A DNA stretch of 64,000 nt from Prochlorococcus marinus str. MIT 9312 (GTDB lineage: Bacteria > Cyanobacteriota > Cyanobacteriia > PCC-6307 > Cyanobiaceae), in assembly GCF_000012645.1 (NCBI RefSeq), contig NC_007577.1, positions 310,001-374,000 on the forward strand, written 5' to 3'. Below are positions 40,198 through 48,467 of this stretch, one piece after another (the stretch's first letter is position 1; every line of letters starts with the position of its first letter). The notes beneath the pieces are model-generated. The model was not told the origin of the DNA. It saw only the letters and a program-made list of their open reading frames with translations, and ran no database searches. The translations under genes were made by a program, and so were the position numbers.

Positions 40198-40502
40198 TCT
40201 CTGTTAAATATATATGAATTTAAGGCAAAATGCTGACCTCTGAGATCTTAGTCATACCAGTCAATTACGCAACCCCACCATAATACACGGGGGGAAGGGG
40301 TAAAAGACAAGAAATTTAGAGGGGACTACTTACTGGATGTGTATACATCATCATTGTAAGTAGGGGTAAATAACCACAATCAACAACAACTAAAACACCT
40401 ATATAAATTACGTGGGTATGTGTGTAAACACATAATGCACGTACTGTATATAGGTACCTATAGGGTGATGGTGAGTATATTGTTTAGAAACTATTTAGGC
40501 TG
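40198..40502. promoter_or_regulatory. Intergenic control region upstream of vsr, with a palindrome
   Basis: About 305 bases without a gene. It contains TATGTGT-GTAA-ACACATA (40417-40434, perfect 7-base arms) and other GTGTATAC-like and GTACTGTATATAGGTACC patches that differ from the surrounding AT-rich DNA. It is probably the promoter/operator area of the vsr-helicase operon, or a junction between blocks of different origin. Confidence 0.45.
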
Positions 40503-40919
40503 ATGAGTAGTGAAGTAATGCATAAGGTTAGTGAGCAGAGATCAAGAAATATGTCTGCAATTAAATCGAAGAATACAAAGCCTGAAATCGCGGTGAGAAA
40601 ACTTCTCCATTCAATGGGATTTAGATTCAGATTGCATAGAAAAGATTTACCAGGTTCTCCTGATATTGTTTTGCCAAAATATAAAACAGTAATTTTTGTA
40701 CATGGATGTTTCTGGCATAGGCATGAAAATTGTAAGTATGCTTCTAATCCAAAAACAAGAAAAGAATTCTGGAAAAGTAAATTTAAAGCAAACGTAAAAA
40801 GAGACTTGGAAATTCAGGAAAAAATAAAAAATATTGGCTGGCAATCTGTTGTTATTTGGGAATGTGAATTAACAAAAATACAGTATTTAAAAGATACTTT
40901 TTTGAATATTAAAAATTAA
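40503..40919 (+). CDS. vsr: Very short patch repair (Vsr) endonuclease
   Basis: The 138 residues match Vsr throughout: RSRNMSAIKSKNTKPEIAVR (12-31), RLHRKDLPGSPDIVLPKYK with the catalytic Asp-54, and FVHGCFWHRHENC with zinc/active-site His-68, His-72, His-74 and Cys-77. Vsr nicks next to T:G mismatches made when 5-methylcytosine deaminates. It should work with the C5-methyltransferase encoded at 48468-50528. First gene of the plus-strand defence operon. Confidence 0.94.
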   Translation: MSSEVMHKVSEQRSRNMSAIKSKNTKPEIAVRKLLHSMGFRFRLHRKDLPGSPDIVLPKYKTVIFVHGCFWHRHENCKYASNPKTRKEFWKSKFKANVKRDLEIQEKIKNIGWQSVVIWECELTKIQYLKDTFLNIKN

Positions 40920-40973
40920 TTAAAAAAGTTTTTTCAAATTAGCATATAATAATTTAAAAATTTCTTCGCAAAA

Positions 40974-43700
40974 TTGATTGATCAAGAACTCATTGATTTT
41001 TTTAAAAACCAAATAGAAAGTAAAAGCTTTCGTTCTGGGGTTTCAGTAGAAGATTCTTATGAAGAAATTAAAAGTGATCATATAAAGTTTTATGGTAATC
41101 AAGAAGATAAATTAAAAGCTATTGATCTAGCCTTTATTGAACTTAAAAGGCAAAGATCAGGGATAAGATCTCTTAAATTTGCAAGTACTATTTCTAAAAA
41201 GAATCAACAAGAATGGTACTTATCGCCTGATGAAAATATAGATTTAAATTGGTTTGCTTTTAAAAAATATTTATCAGTTTCAAAATCTTGGAGCGATGAA
41301 GAGATTAATTCAGTAGATGAATCATCTACAAAAGTTGTAAATCAAATACTGTCTCCAGCATCAGAAAAAGAAAAAAGATTCCAAGGTTTAGTTCTGGGAT
41401 ATGTGCAAAGTGGAAAGACATCAAACATGGCCGCTACAATAGCTAAAGCAGCAGATAGAGGCTATAAGTTAATAATAATTCTTGCAGGATTAACTGATTC
41501 TTTAAGGAAGCAAACTCAAATTAGGATGCAAAAAGATTTGGGTCAGCATCTTCAAGATAGATGGTATTTTTGTACAGATGAAGAAAATGATTTCACTTCA
41601 TACACTGAATTACCTACTTGGGATAACGAAAGAAAAACAACAATTCTTATAATTAAAAAAAATGTATTTATTTTAAAGAGGCTCCTAAAGAAAATTAAGA
41701 ATCAGTCCGAAGTAAAAAGGAAAGGAATGACAACTTTGATAGTTGATGATGAGTGCGATCAAGCCAGTCTAAATACAAAAGCATATAGAGAACAAGTATC
41801 TCAAACTAATAAATATATAAGACAAATTTTAGAGAATTTAAGAAAAGTAACTTATCTAGGTTATACGGCTACTCCTTATGCGAATATTTTAACCCCTCAA
41901 AAATCTGTTGATGGTAAATTAGATCTTTATCCAAATGATTTTATAGTTTCACTAGATGAACCCAAAAACTATTTTGGCGCCAGAAAATTATTTGGAGATG
42001 AATTTGATGTAGATAATGATAATGAACTTCCTTTTATAAGAAGAGTCAAGGCTGATGAAATAGAAAATCTCCAACCACCTTCACAAAAAGCGAGATTTGA
42101 TTTCACTCCATCATTAACTCAAAGTTTGGTTGATTCTTGTGATTATTATTTGCTTTGCTTGTGTGCGAAAACTCTAAGAGGTCAAGGGAAAGATCATTGC
42201 TGTATGCTGATTCACACCACAATATATTCTGAAACACATAAAGATCTTAAGAATCTTTTGTTGAAGGAATGGTTAAATCCCTTAATTAAGAATATTGAAA
42301 ATGGAGATGAATTTACTTTAAATAGACTTAAATTTTTGTGGGAAAAAGAATCAAAAGTATTGGATACAAATTTTAGAAATAAATTGAGTTGTCCTGAATG
42401 CATAGAATCTTTTAATGAAATTAAAGATTTAATTTTAAAAGAAGCAAAAAGTATTGAACTTGTAATTGAAAATTCAACCGTTAATTCAAAAGATAGATTA
42501 GATTTTGATACTGATAAGAATATTCATGCGATTGTTATAGGTGGAAATGTTCTCGCTAGAGGTTTAACAATAGAAGGTTTAATTTGTAGTTTTTTTATTA
42601 GGTCTTCAACTCAATACGATACTTTAATGCAAATGGGTAGATGGTTTGGATATAGAAAAGGATATGAAGATCTTCCTAGAATCTGGATGACTTTTGATCT
42701 GGAATATAACTTTAGAGACCTAGTTAATGTTGAGAATTTAATAAGGTCTGATATTTCTGATATGGGAAAAGAGGGACTTACTCCACAAGAAATGTCAATC
42801 AGAGTTCCTCTTCTTGCCAATTTAAATATAACCGCAAGAAATAAATTGAATATGAATAAATTATCTGTTTGTGTTGGAAGCTTATATGGAACTTACAAAC
42901 AAACAATTGCATTTCCGACGGATAAAAACTTTCACAAATCAAATTTCTCTTGTATTGAGAATTTAATAAATAACTCAACAAAATATACTAAAGATAATTT
43001 TCAAAAAACAGATAATTCATATGTTTTAAAAGATGTAGAATATCCGCCTATTTTAAAGTTCTTTAGATCATTCAAATTTAATGAGGAAACATTACAAAAA
43101 ATTGATCAGTTTATTGAAAATGAAGTAGATGAAGATAGTTCATCTTTAGGAAAATGGAATATAGGAATAATTGGGTCGAAAACATCGAATAGAGAAATAA
43201 AAATTGGAAAATTAGATGACGTTGGTACAGTAAATAGATCCAAACAATTTATTGATACAGCATCTTTAAAAAATAAGATTTCTATAAAAGCATTGATGTT
43301 TGCTAGTGATTTATTGGTTGATGTAGATAGGCAAGAATATAATAAATGGAAACAGGAAAAAGATGATTCAATAAGAGAGTGGGATCTTGTAAGACAATTT
43401 AGGGAGGAAGTTTTAGGGAAAAGACCCTTACTTTTGATATTCCCAATTAATAGAGACTCGCTTCCACGCAATTGGAAGAATATCGATTTGGAAAAAATAG
43501 ATGATGCACAAAAGAGAGTTCCACTTTTTTATGGATTAGAAAAAGATGATATGGAGAAACATGAAATATTTGGGGTGGGAGTTGTTTTCCCATCTGTTGA
43601 TAAATTTAATGCTGAAAAATTCTTAAAACTTGATTTGATAAATATCGATGAGTTTGGAGAAATAATTGATGATAAAGAATTAGTTTCTCAAGATATCTAA
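40974..43700 (+). CDS. Z1-domain superfamily II helicase-like ATPase
   Basis: The 908 residues (TTG start) have two RecA-like halves: Walker A GYVQSGKT (142-149), DEAD-like VDDECDQAS (257-265) and GYTATPYAN (296-304) in the first. In the second are VIGGNVLARGLTIEGL (about 521-536) and QMGRWFGYRKGY (about 552-563). The Z1 domain (PF10593) surrounds the second half. Z1 proteins were predicted to be motors of MutL/MORC-linked restriction systems (Iyer and colleagues). It likely translocates or remodels foreign DNA. 54 bases after vsr and 54 before the nuclease gene. Confidence 0.9.
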   Translation: MIDQELIDFFKNQIESKSFRSGVSVEDSYEEIKSDHIKFYGNQEDKLKAIDLAFIELKRQRSGIRSLKFASTISKKNQQEWYLSPDENIDLNWFAFKKYLSVSKSWSDEEINSVDESSTKVVNQILSPASEKEKRFQGLVLGYVQSGKTSNMAATIAKAADRGYKLIIILAGLTDSLRKQTQIRMQKDLGQHLQDRWYFCTDEENDFTSYTELPTWDNERKTTILIIKKNVFILKRLLKKIKNQSEVKRKGMTTLIVDDECDQASLNTKAYREQVSQTNKYIRQILENLRKVTYLGYTATPYANILTPQKSVDGKLDLYPNDFIVSLDEPKNYFGARKLFGDEFDVDNDNELPFIRRVKADEIENLQPPSQKARFDFTPSLTQSLVDSCDYYLLCLCAKTLRGQGKDHCCMLIHTTIYSETHKDLKNLLLKEWLNPLIKNIENGDEFTLNRLKFLWEKESKVLDTNFRNKLSCPECIESFNEIKDLILKEAKSIELVIENSTVNSKDRLDFDTDKNIHAIVIGGNVLARGLTIEGLICSFFIRSSTQYDTLMQMGRWFGYRKGYEDLPRIWMTFDLEYNFRDLVNVENLIRSDISDMGKEGLTPQEMSIRVPLLANLNITARNKLNMNKLSVCVGSLYGTYKQTIAFPTDKNFHKSNFSCIENLINNSTKYTKDNFQKTDNSYVLKDVEYPPILKFFRSFKFNEETLQKIDQFIENEVDEDSSSLGKWNIGIIGSKTSNREIKIGKLDDVGTVNRSKQFIDTASLKNKISIKALMFASDLLVDVDRQEYNKWKQEKDDSIREWDLVRQFREEVLGKRPLLLIFPINRDSLPRNWKNIDLEKIDDAQKRVPLFYGLEKDDMEKHEIFGVGVVFPSVDKFNAEKFLKLDLINIDEFGEIIDDKELVSQDI

Positions 43701-43754
43701 ATGCATAAGAAAGAATTATGCGTAAAATTATACTCAAGAAATATTTGATAAATA

Positions 43755-44747
43755 ATGATTGAAAGATTAGAAAAAATTTGGCAAGAAGTTAACTCTATAA
43801 GAAAAATATCAGATCAACCTTTTGAATATATCCCTTTTAATTTAGAAGGTATTGTGAAAGATATGGTTTTAATTGGGATTGATAAAGAGGGAAGAAAGAT
43901 GGTTTTATTAAAAGATAAAAGAGTTGATAATCCTTTGCCTAAACCTGGTTGTACGCGTTTGGAGATTTCAAGAGATTTGGTACCTTCAGAAAATGGTGCG
44001 CAGCCATATATAAAAATAATTTGTTTAGATGATTCTCTTGAAAATGTTTTTTCGTTTTTAATAAGTCGTTTAATAAGACTTTTATCAGATGGTTCTACGC
44101 CCAATAAAGCAACAATTGATGCTGTATCAGAATTCAGAAGACTTCTTTCCAGAGCTGGAGGACCTTTACCTAGCGATGAAGAAATATTAGGTTTAACAGG
44201 AGAACTGATTTTTATTTCTCAAATTATTAAAAAAGATCAATCCTTATGGAAGGGTTGGAATGGCCCAAGTGGCTCTTCAAGGGATTTTACATGGGATAAA
44301 ACTGATGTTGAAATTAAAGCTTCTTTTCAGGCAGGAGAACCAAAAATAACGATTAATAATCTAAATCAACTTGAGCCTATATCTGGCAGATCACTTTTTT
44401 TATTTCATTCTATTTTCGTTGAAAATCCAAAGGGAAATATAACTGTTCCTGATCTTGTTGAAGAAATATATTCTAAAATTGAAGATAAAGAAGAATTTGA
44501 AGAAACTGTTTTTAAAGCAGGATATTCAAAAGAACATAAGGAACTTTGGCTGGAGTATAAGTTTTCATTAAGCGAATGTTCTTCTTATTCTATTGAGGAT
44601 GAATTCCCAAGAATTAATGAAGCATCATTTAAAAATGGATTAATACCAGAAAGTATTTCAAAAATAAGATATGAAATTGATTTAAATAAAGTATCAAATT
44701 TTAAGATTGAAAATGAAGAAGTTTTTAAAATGATTTCTAAGAGTTGA
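43755..44747 (+). CDS. PD-(D/E)XK motif protein, DUF4420-like
   Basis: The 330 residues include LTGELIFISQII (about 145-156), SGSSRDFTWDKTDVEIKAS (about 172-190) with the nuclease triad around Asp-184, Glu-186 and Lys-188, and a basic middle. This is the layout of the DUF4420 family, a restriction-endonuclease fold found beside Z1 helicases. It is the expected DNA-cleaving partner. Seven bases separate it from the ATPase gene. Confidence 0.85.
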   Translation: MIERLEKIWQEVNSIRKISDQPFEYIPFNLEGIVKDMVLIGIDKEGRKMVLLKDKRVDNPLPKPGCTRLEISRDLVPSENGAQPYIKIICLDDSLENVFSFLISRLIRLLSDGSTPNKATIDAVSEFRRLLSRAGGPLPSDEEILGLTGELIFISQIIKKDQSLWKGWNGPSGSSRDFTWDKTDVEIKASFQAGEPKITINNLNQLEPISGRSLFLFHSIFVENPKGNITVPDLVEEIYSKIEDKEEFEETVFKAGYSKEHKELWLEYKFSLSECSSYSIEDEFPRINEASFKNGLIPESISKIRYEIDLNKVSNFKIENEEVFKMISKS

Positions 44748-44754
44748 GGGGAAT

Positions 44755-46677
44755 ATGATTTCAATAAATATTCATAGCGAACCATTCAGAAGAGACGGCA
44801 ATATATCAGCTGAAGGTGCATCAAAATTATTAGGTAGGCCTTCTCTTAGTCCTTTAGAATTGCTTTTGAGAGAGACTCTTCAGAATAGTTGGGATGCTTC
44901 AATAGGTGAAAAGAATGCCGTACCATCATTTAAAATCAGAGTTAGAAATTTGAATGAAACAGAAAAATTAAAGTTTCAGAGTTTCTTTTCAGAATTGCCG
45001 CCTGATGAGGCAAATGAGAGTGTTAATAAAGGTTTGAAAAGGTTTTTTAATAAACCAAATCAAATAGTTTTAGAGATATGTGATTTTGGTACAAGAGGCC
45101 TTGGAGGTCCCTTCTCCGCTTCTGAGTCTTTGAGCGATCTTGAAAGTAATGACTTTGTAAATTTTGTAAAAAATATTGGTAGTCCCCGAGATATTCAATT
45201 GGGTGGAGGGACTTATGGATTTGGTAAATCTTCCCTTTTCAAGATGAGTAAATGTAATACTGTTTTAATTGAAACTTTAACAAGAAACAAAAATAAAATT
45301 CAAAATAGAATGATTGGATATGCTTTAGGTTCCGAATTTAATTATAAAGGTAAAAGATTCACAGGAAGGCATTGGTGGGGGACTAAAAGTGAGTCTCTAG
45401 AAGAACCAAATTCAGTTGATCCTTTAATTGAAGATGAAGCCAAAATCTATGCCAAAGAAATGGGATTAATGACAAGACTTAATAGTAGTAGGACCGGTAC
45501 ATCACTTATTATTCTTGATCCTAATTTAGAAGATTTAGAAGATAATAATGAAGAAAATCAACTTGCCTTAGAGAGGCCTGAAGATAATGATCTTCTCTGC
45601 AAAAAATTAATGATAAGAATACAAGAAATTCTTTTATGGCATGCATGGCCAAAATTCACACCCAATGAAGATGAAAATGTTCCAATGAAATGCACAATAT
45701 CAATTTTTGGAAATACCAAAAATCTTCCCGATCCAAGATATATATCTCCATTTAATTTGTTAACTGCTTCTCTAAATAAAGCTAGGAAAAAAGAGGATGA
45801 GATATTTTCACAGAGGCCCAAAAAATTACTTGGTTATGTAGGTGTTCAAAAATTTTCATATGAATCAGAAGCTGATCAAAGATTTAGAAAGTTACTGGGA
45901 GAAGAGTCTTTGATTCCAGATAAACTTTCTCACTTTGCTTTATTAAGACCAGCTGAACTAGTAGTCAAATATATTAGTAGAACTTTAGAGGAAGGCCAGC
46001 CGCAATGGGGTGGGGTCTTTATTTGTAATAATGATTCTGAAATTGAACAGTCTTTTGCTAGGTCTGAGCCTCCCTCTCACGATGACTGGAATCCACAATC
46101 ACTTGAAAATAATTATCAAAGAACTTACGTTAATCAAGCACTTACAAAAATAAAAGAAAAAATAAAAATATTATCTGGAATTAACTCTATTGAAAACCAA
46201 GAGGAAAATGATTCCTTATTTGAAGGAGATTCATTAGCAAAATTAGCAGGAGATATTGGCAGGTCCCTAATCGGAAAAGGTTTTGGTGGTTCAGATGGAT
46301 CAAAAGAAAGAACACAATCTTCTGGCTCTTCTAAACCAAAAATTTCTCGCTTAACAAAGCCTATTGCTTTAGGTACAAAATTAGTAGATGAAAAATTAAT
46401 AGCAGATTTCTCTATGCAACTTTCAACCAAAAAAGATAACGTGGTTGATATTAATTTAAAGTCATTTGTAAAGACCGATGATGGTAAGGAATTTTTTGCA
46501 CCTAATGGGAAATCTCCAAAAATCACAAAAGTTTTAGTTAATAATAAAGAAGAATTTTTGGAAGAAGATAAATTAACTTTCAAACAGGATTCTGATAATT
46601 CAGATATAAGAGTTTCTGTAGAAATACCTGATTACGTTGCGGTTTATTTGAATGCTGAATTATTAAATAATGAGTAA
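44755..46677 (+). CDS. GHKL (MutL/MORC-like) ATPase, module A
   Basis: Three ATP-binding motifs are intact: RETLQNSWDAS (Glu-40, Asn-44, Asp-47), CDFGTRGLGG (Asp-110, Gly-112) and GGGTYGFGKSS (150-160), plus RTGTSLIIL near 245. The remaining ~390 residues include EPPSHDDW near 440, which recurs as EPVTHDDW in the second ATPase. A gyrase/MutL-like ATP clamp is inferred, perhaps gating access of the helicase and nuclease to DNA. Third member of a tight operon. Confidence 0.86.
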   Translation: MISINIHSEPFRRDGNISAEGASKLLGRPSLSPLELLLRETLQNSWDASIGEKNAVPSFKIRVRNLNETEKLKFQSFFSELPPDEANESVNKGLKRFFNKPNQIVLEICDFGTRGLGGPFSASESLSDLESNDFVNFVKNIGSPRDIQLGGGTYGFGKSSLFKMSKCNTVLIETLTRNKNKIQNRMIGYALGSEFNYKGKRFTGRHWWGTKSESLEEPNSVDPLIEDEAKIYAKEMGLMTRLNSSRTGTSLIILDPNLEDLEDNNEENQLALERPEDNDLLCKKLMIRIQEILLWHAWPKFTPNEDENVPMKCTISIFGNTKNLPDPRYISPFNLLTASLNKARKKEDEIFSQRPKKLLGYVGVQKFSYESEADQRFRKLLGEESLIPDKLSHFALLRPAELVVKYISRTLEEGQPQWGGVFICNNDSEIEQSFARSEPPSHDDWNPQSLENNYQRTYVNQALTKIKEKIKILSGINSIENQEENDSLFEGDSLAKLAGDIGRSLIGKGFGGSDGSKERTQSSGSSKPKISRLTKPIALGTKLVDEKLIADFSMQLSTKKDNVVDINLKSFVKTDDGKEFFAPNGKSPKITKVLVNNKEEFLEEDKLTFKQDSDNSDIRVSVEIPDYVAVYLNAELLNNE

Positions 46678-46683
46678 AATATA

Positions 46684-47577
46684 ATGAAAAATATAGCTTT
46701 CCCATATCCAACTTTATTTCCATTTATTGCTAAAGAATCAAAATGGCAATCTTTAATAAATTTGGAATCTCCTAGAGACTTTAAATATGGATCAGGTAAT
46801 TGGGATTATGATTCTTCACTAGAAATATCTTGTCAATTAAGTTGGGATATAAATAATGTATATTCTGAAGCAAATTTATTGTCAATAATTGATCATTCAA
46901 AAATAGCTTTTGTTTTATCTTCAGGTCAATCTGAGCAGACAGGTAAGCGCGCAAAATTGGCAGAATATAAAGTCTCTGAGATAAGACACAATGATGAACC
47001 ATTTAAAATGACAATACCTTCAAAATTACAATCATCAAAACTAAAAATTAGATTAGTAATATATACAGATGAAGTAGAAATAAATAATTTCAAGATCAAG
47101 AATGGAAGTGTTTTATATATGGAAGAAGCTTCTTTGCAATTAGAAGGTGATCTTGCAAACTTCTCTATAAGAAGAACAGATTTTGGTAAAAGTGGATTTG
47201 GGAATGCATTATGGTATGTCGAATTTCAGGCAGATAGTTTGAATGAAACTTTTACAACAACAACAACTCTTTATTTAAATAATCAAAATCAAGATTTTGA
47301 AAAGCAGCTTCAAAATGATATTTTTCTACAACATTTAATTAAAACAGATGTTATTACAACTGTCTTAAGTTCAATTTTACTTAGTGAAGATGATTATCAA
47401 TTTGATCTTTCTGCAGAATATCCTGATGATTCATTAGGAAAAATTATCTCTGATTGGTTGAGTAGTCTTAATGTTAGAAAAGATTCAGATTTAAAAAATA
47501 TAACTAACCAAATTATTAATGAACAGGGTATTTTTAGAAGACGCTGTCAGAATCTTGCAAGTAGCAAAGAGGAATAA
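46684..47577 (+). CDS. Defence-locus protein X (module A)
   Basis: The 297 residues have no domain I recognise. N-terminal two thirds are beta-rich (WDYDSSLEISCQLSWDINNV), the end is helical, with LQNDIFLQHLIKTDVITTVL at about 208-227. That segment parallels SLQRDIIFTAICSTVWTMLI in the middle gene of the minus-strand module, so the two are probably distant homologs. Six bases after the ATPase stop, 2 before gene Y. Confidence 0.72.
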   Translation: MKNIAFPYPTLFPFIAKESKWQSLINLESPRDFKYGSGNWDYDSSLEISCQLSWDINNVYSEANLLSIIDHSKIAFVLSSGQSEQTGKRAKLAEYKVSEIRHNDEPFKMTIPSKLQSSKLKIRLVIYTDEVEINNFKIKNGSVLYMEEASLQLEGDLANFSIRRTDFGKSGFGNALWYVEFQADSLNETFTTTTTLYLNNQNQDFEKQLQNDIFLQHLIKTDVITTVLSSILLSEDDYQFDLSAEYPDDSLGKIISDWLSSLNVRKDSDLKNITNQIINEQGIFRRRCQNLASSKEE

Positions 47578-47579
47578 TA

Positions 47580-48449
47580 ATGAATCTTTTACCTCAATTA
47601 CCATCTATAAAAGCAAAAGTTATTTTGGAAGATATTGCTTCAAAATCAAACTGTGAGACTTTGGACCCCAAAGGTAATTTTAAGGTTGAAGGGATTTTTT
47701 ATGTTCCTACAGGTGGCCAAATTATTAATGATGAAAATCTTGAGAAACTAAGAAATAATATTTTAGAAAAAGCAAAAGAATATGGATTCCCTTCAACAAA
47801 TCAAAAAAGCTTTTTAGAGTTTGAATATGAAGTGGCAAAAATTTTATCTAATTGGTCCTATTTATGGATTGATGGAGAACCAAGTGGAGAATCATTTAGA
47901 AATGATTTTTGGTCATATTTATCAATTGTTATTATGCCAGATATTGTTTCTTGGAGATGGGGTTTTCCACCTGAGGGAGAACCAACAAAATCATGGTCTG
48001 TAAGATTTATTGGAGGCGGAAGAAATGCTTTTCAGAGAATATTCAGAAGAATTTTAAGCCTTGATCGTGGTCCTTCTCATGAAGATAGATTTGGTCTAAT
48101 TAGAGAACTTAAAGAAGACGATTTTAGTAATATTCTCGAAAGAACAAGTTTAGGAAGTAACTCTAGAATAGCTATCCCTTTAGCTGAAGAATATCTTGCA
48201 ATGCGACAAAGAAGAAAAGATATGAAAGCTTCAAACCAATTAAAAATTTATAGAGAGGCTACGAAAGATTTAAGATCATATGGAGTTGTTCAGTCTTTAG
48301 ATTTAATTGATGCAAATAATTTAAAAGAGTTAATTTCAGAAGTTTTTTTGAAGCGTGAAGAAGAGGTTATCAATGAAATAAAACAGTCAAATAGAGGACT
48401 TGTTTCATCTACTAAGTCATTACTTAAAAAAGTTATCAAAATAGATTAA
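47580..48449 (+). CDS. Defence-locus protein Y (module A)
   Basis: The 289 residues contain RNDFWSYLSIVIMPDIVSWRWG and RFIGGGRNAFQRIFRRILSL, both with counterparts in the 237-residue protein of the minus-strand module (MRMWHWLCVIRYPNIPWLRW; RFLG...GRNTFSRLFFAADR). The conserved GRNxFxRxF signature suggests a shared structural role. Enzymatic residues are not evident. Last gene of the plus-strand operon; 18 bases from the convergent methyltransferase. Confidence 0.75.
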   Translation: MNLLPQLPSIKAKVILEDIASKSNCETLDPKGNFKVEGIFYVPTGGQIINDENLEKLRNNILEKAKEYGFPSTNQKSFLEFEYEVAKILSNWSYLWIDGEPSGESFRNDFWSYLSIVIMPDIVSWRWGFPPEGEPTKSWSVRFIGGGRNAFQRIFRRILSLDRGPSHEDRFGLIRELKEDDFSNILERTSLGSNSRIAIPLAEEYLAMRQRRKDMKASNQLKIYREATKDLRSYGVVQSLDLIDANNLKELISEVFLKREEEVINEIKQSNRGLVSSTKSLLKKVIKID

Positions 48450-48467
48450 TAATCTAAAGGGATTTAT

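Noticed and set aside
36027-40500. Distal copy of the tRNA-Thr 3' end as left attachment site
   Set aside because: No match to the terminal ~20 bases of the tRNA gene was found by eye; a computed search is needed before placing the boundary.
43106-43471. A 121-codon minus-strand frame inside the Z1 helicase gene
   Set aside because: Shadow frame; no motif, and the plus-strand gene is clear through the whole segment.
46134-46583. A 149-codon minus-strand frame inside the module A ATPase gene
   Set aside because: Antisense shadow of a conserved gene; Ser/Phe/Leu-rich composition typical of reverse-frame readings.
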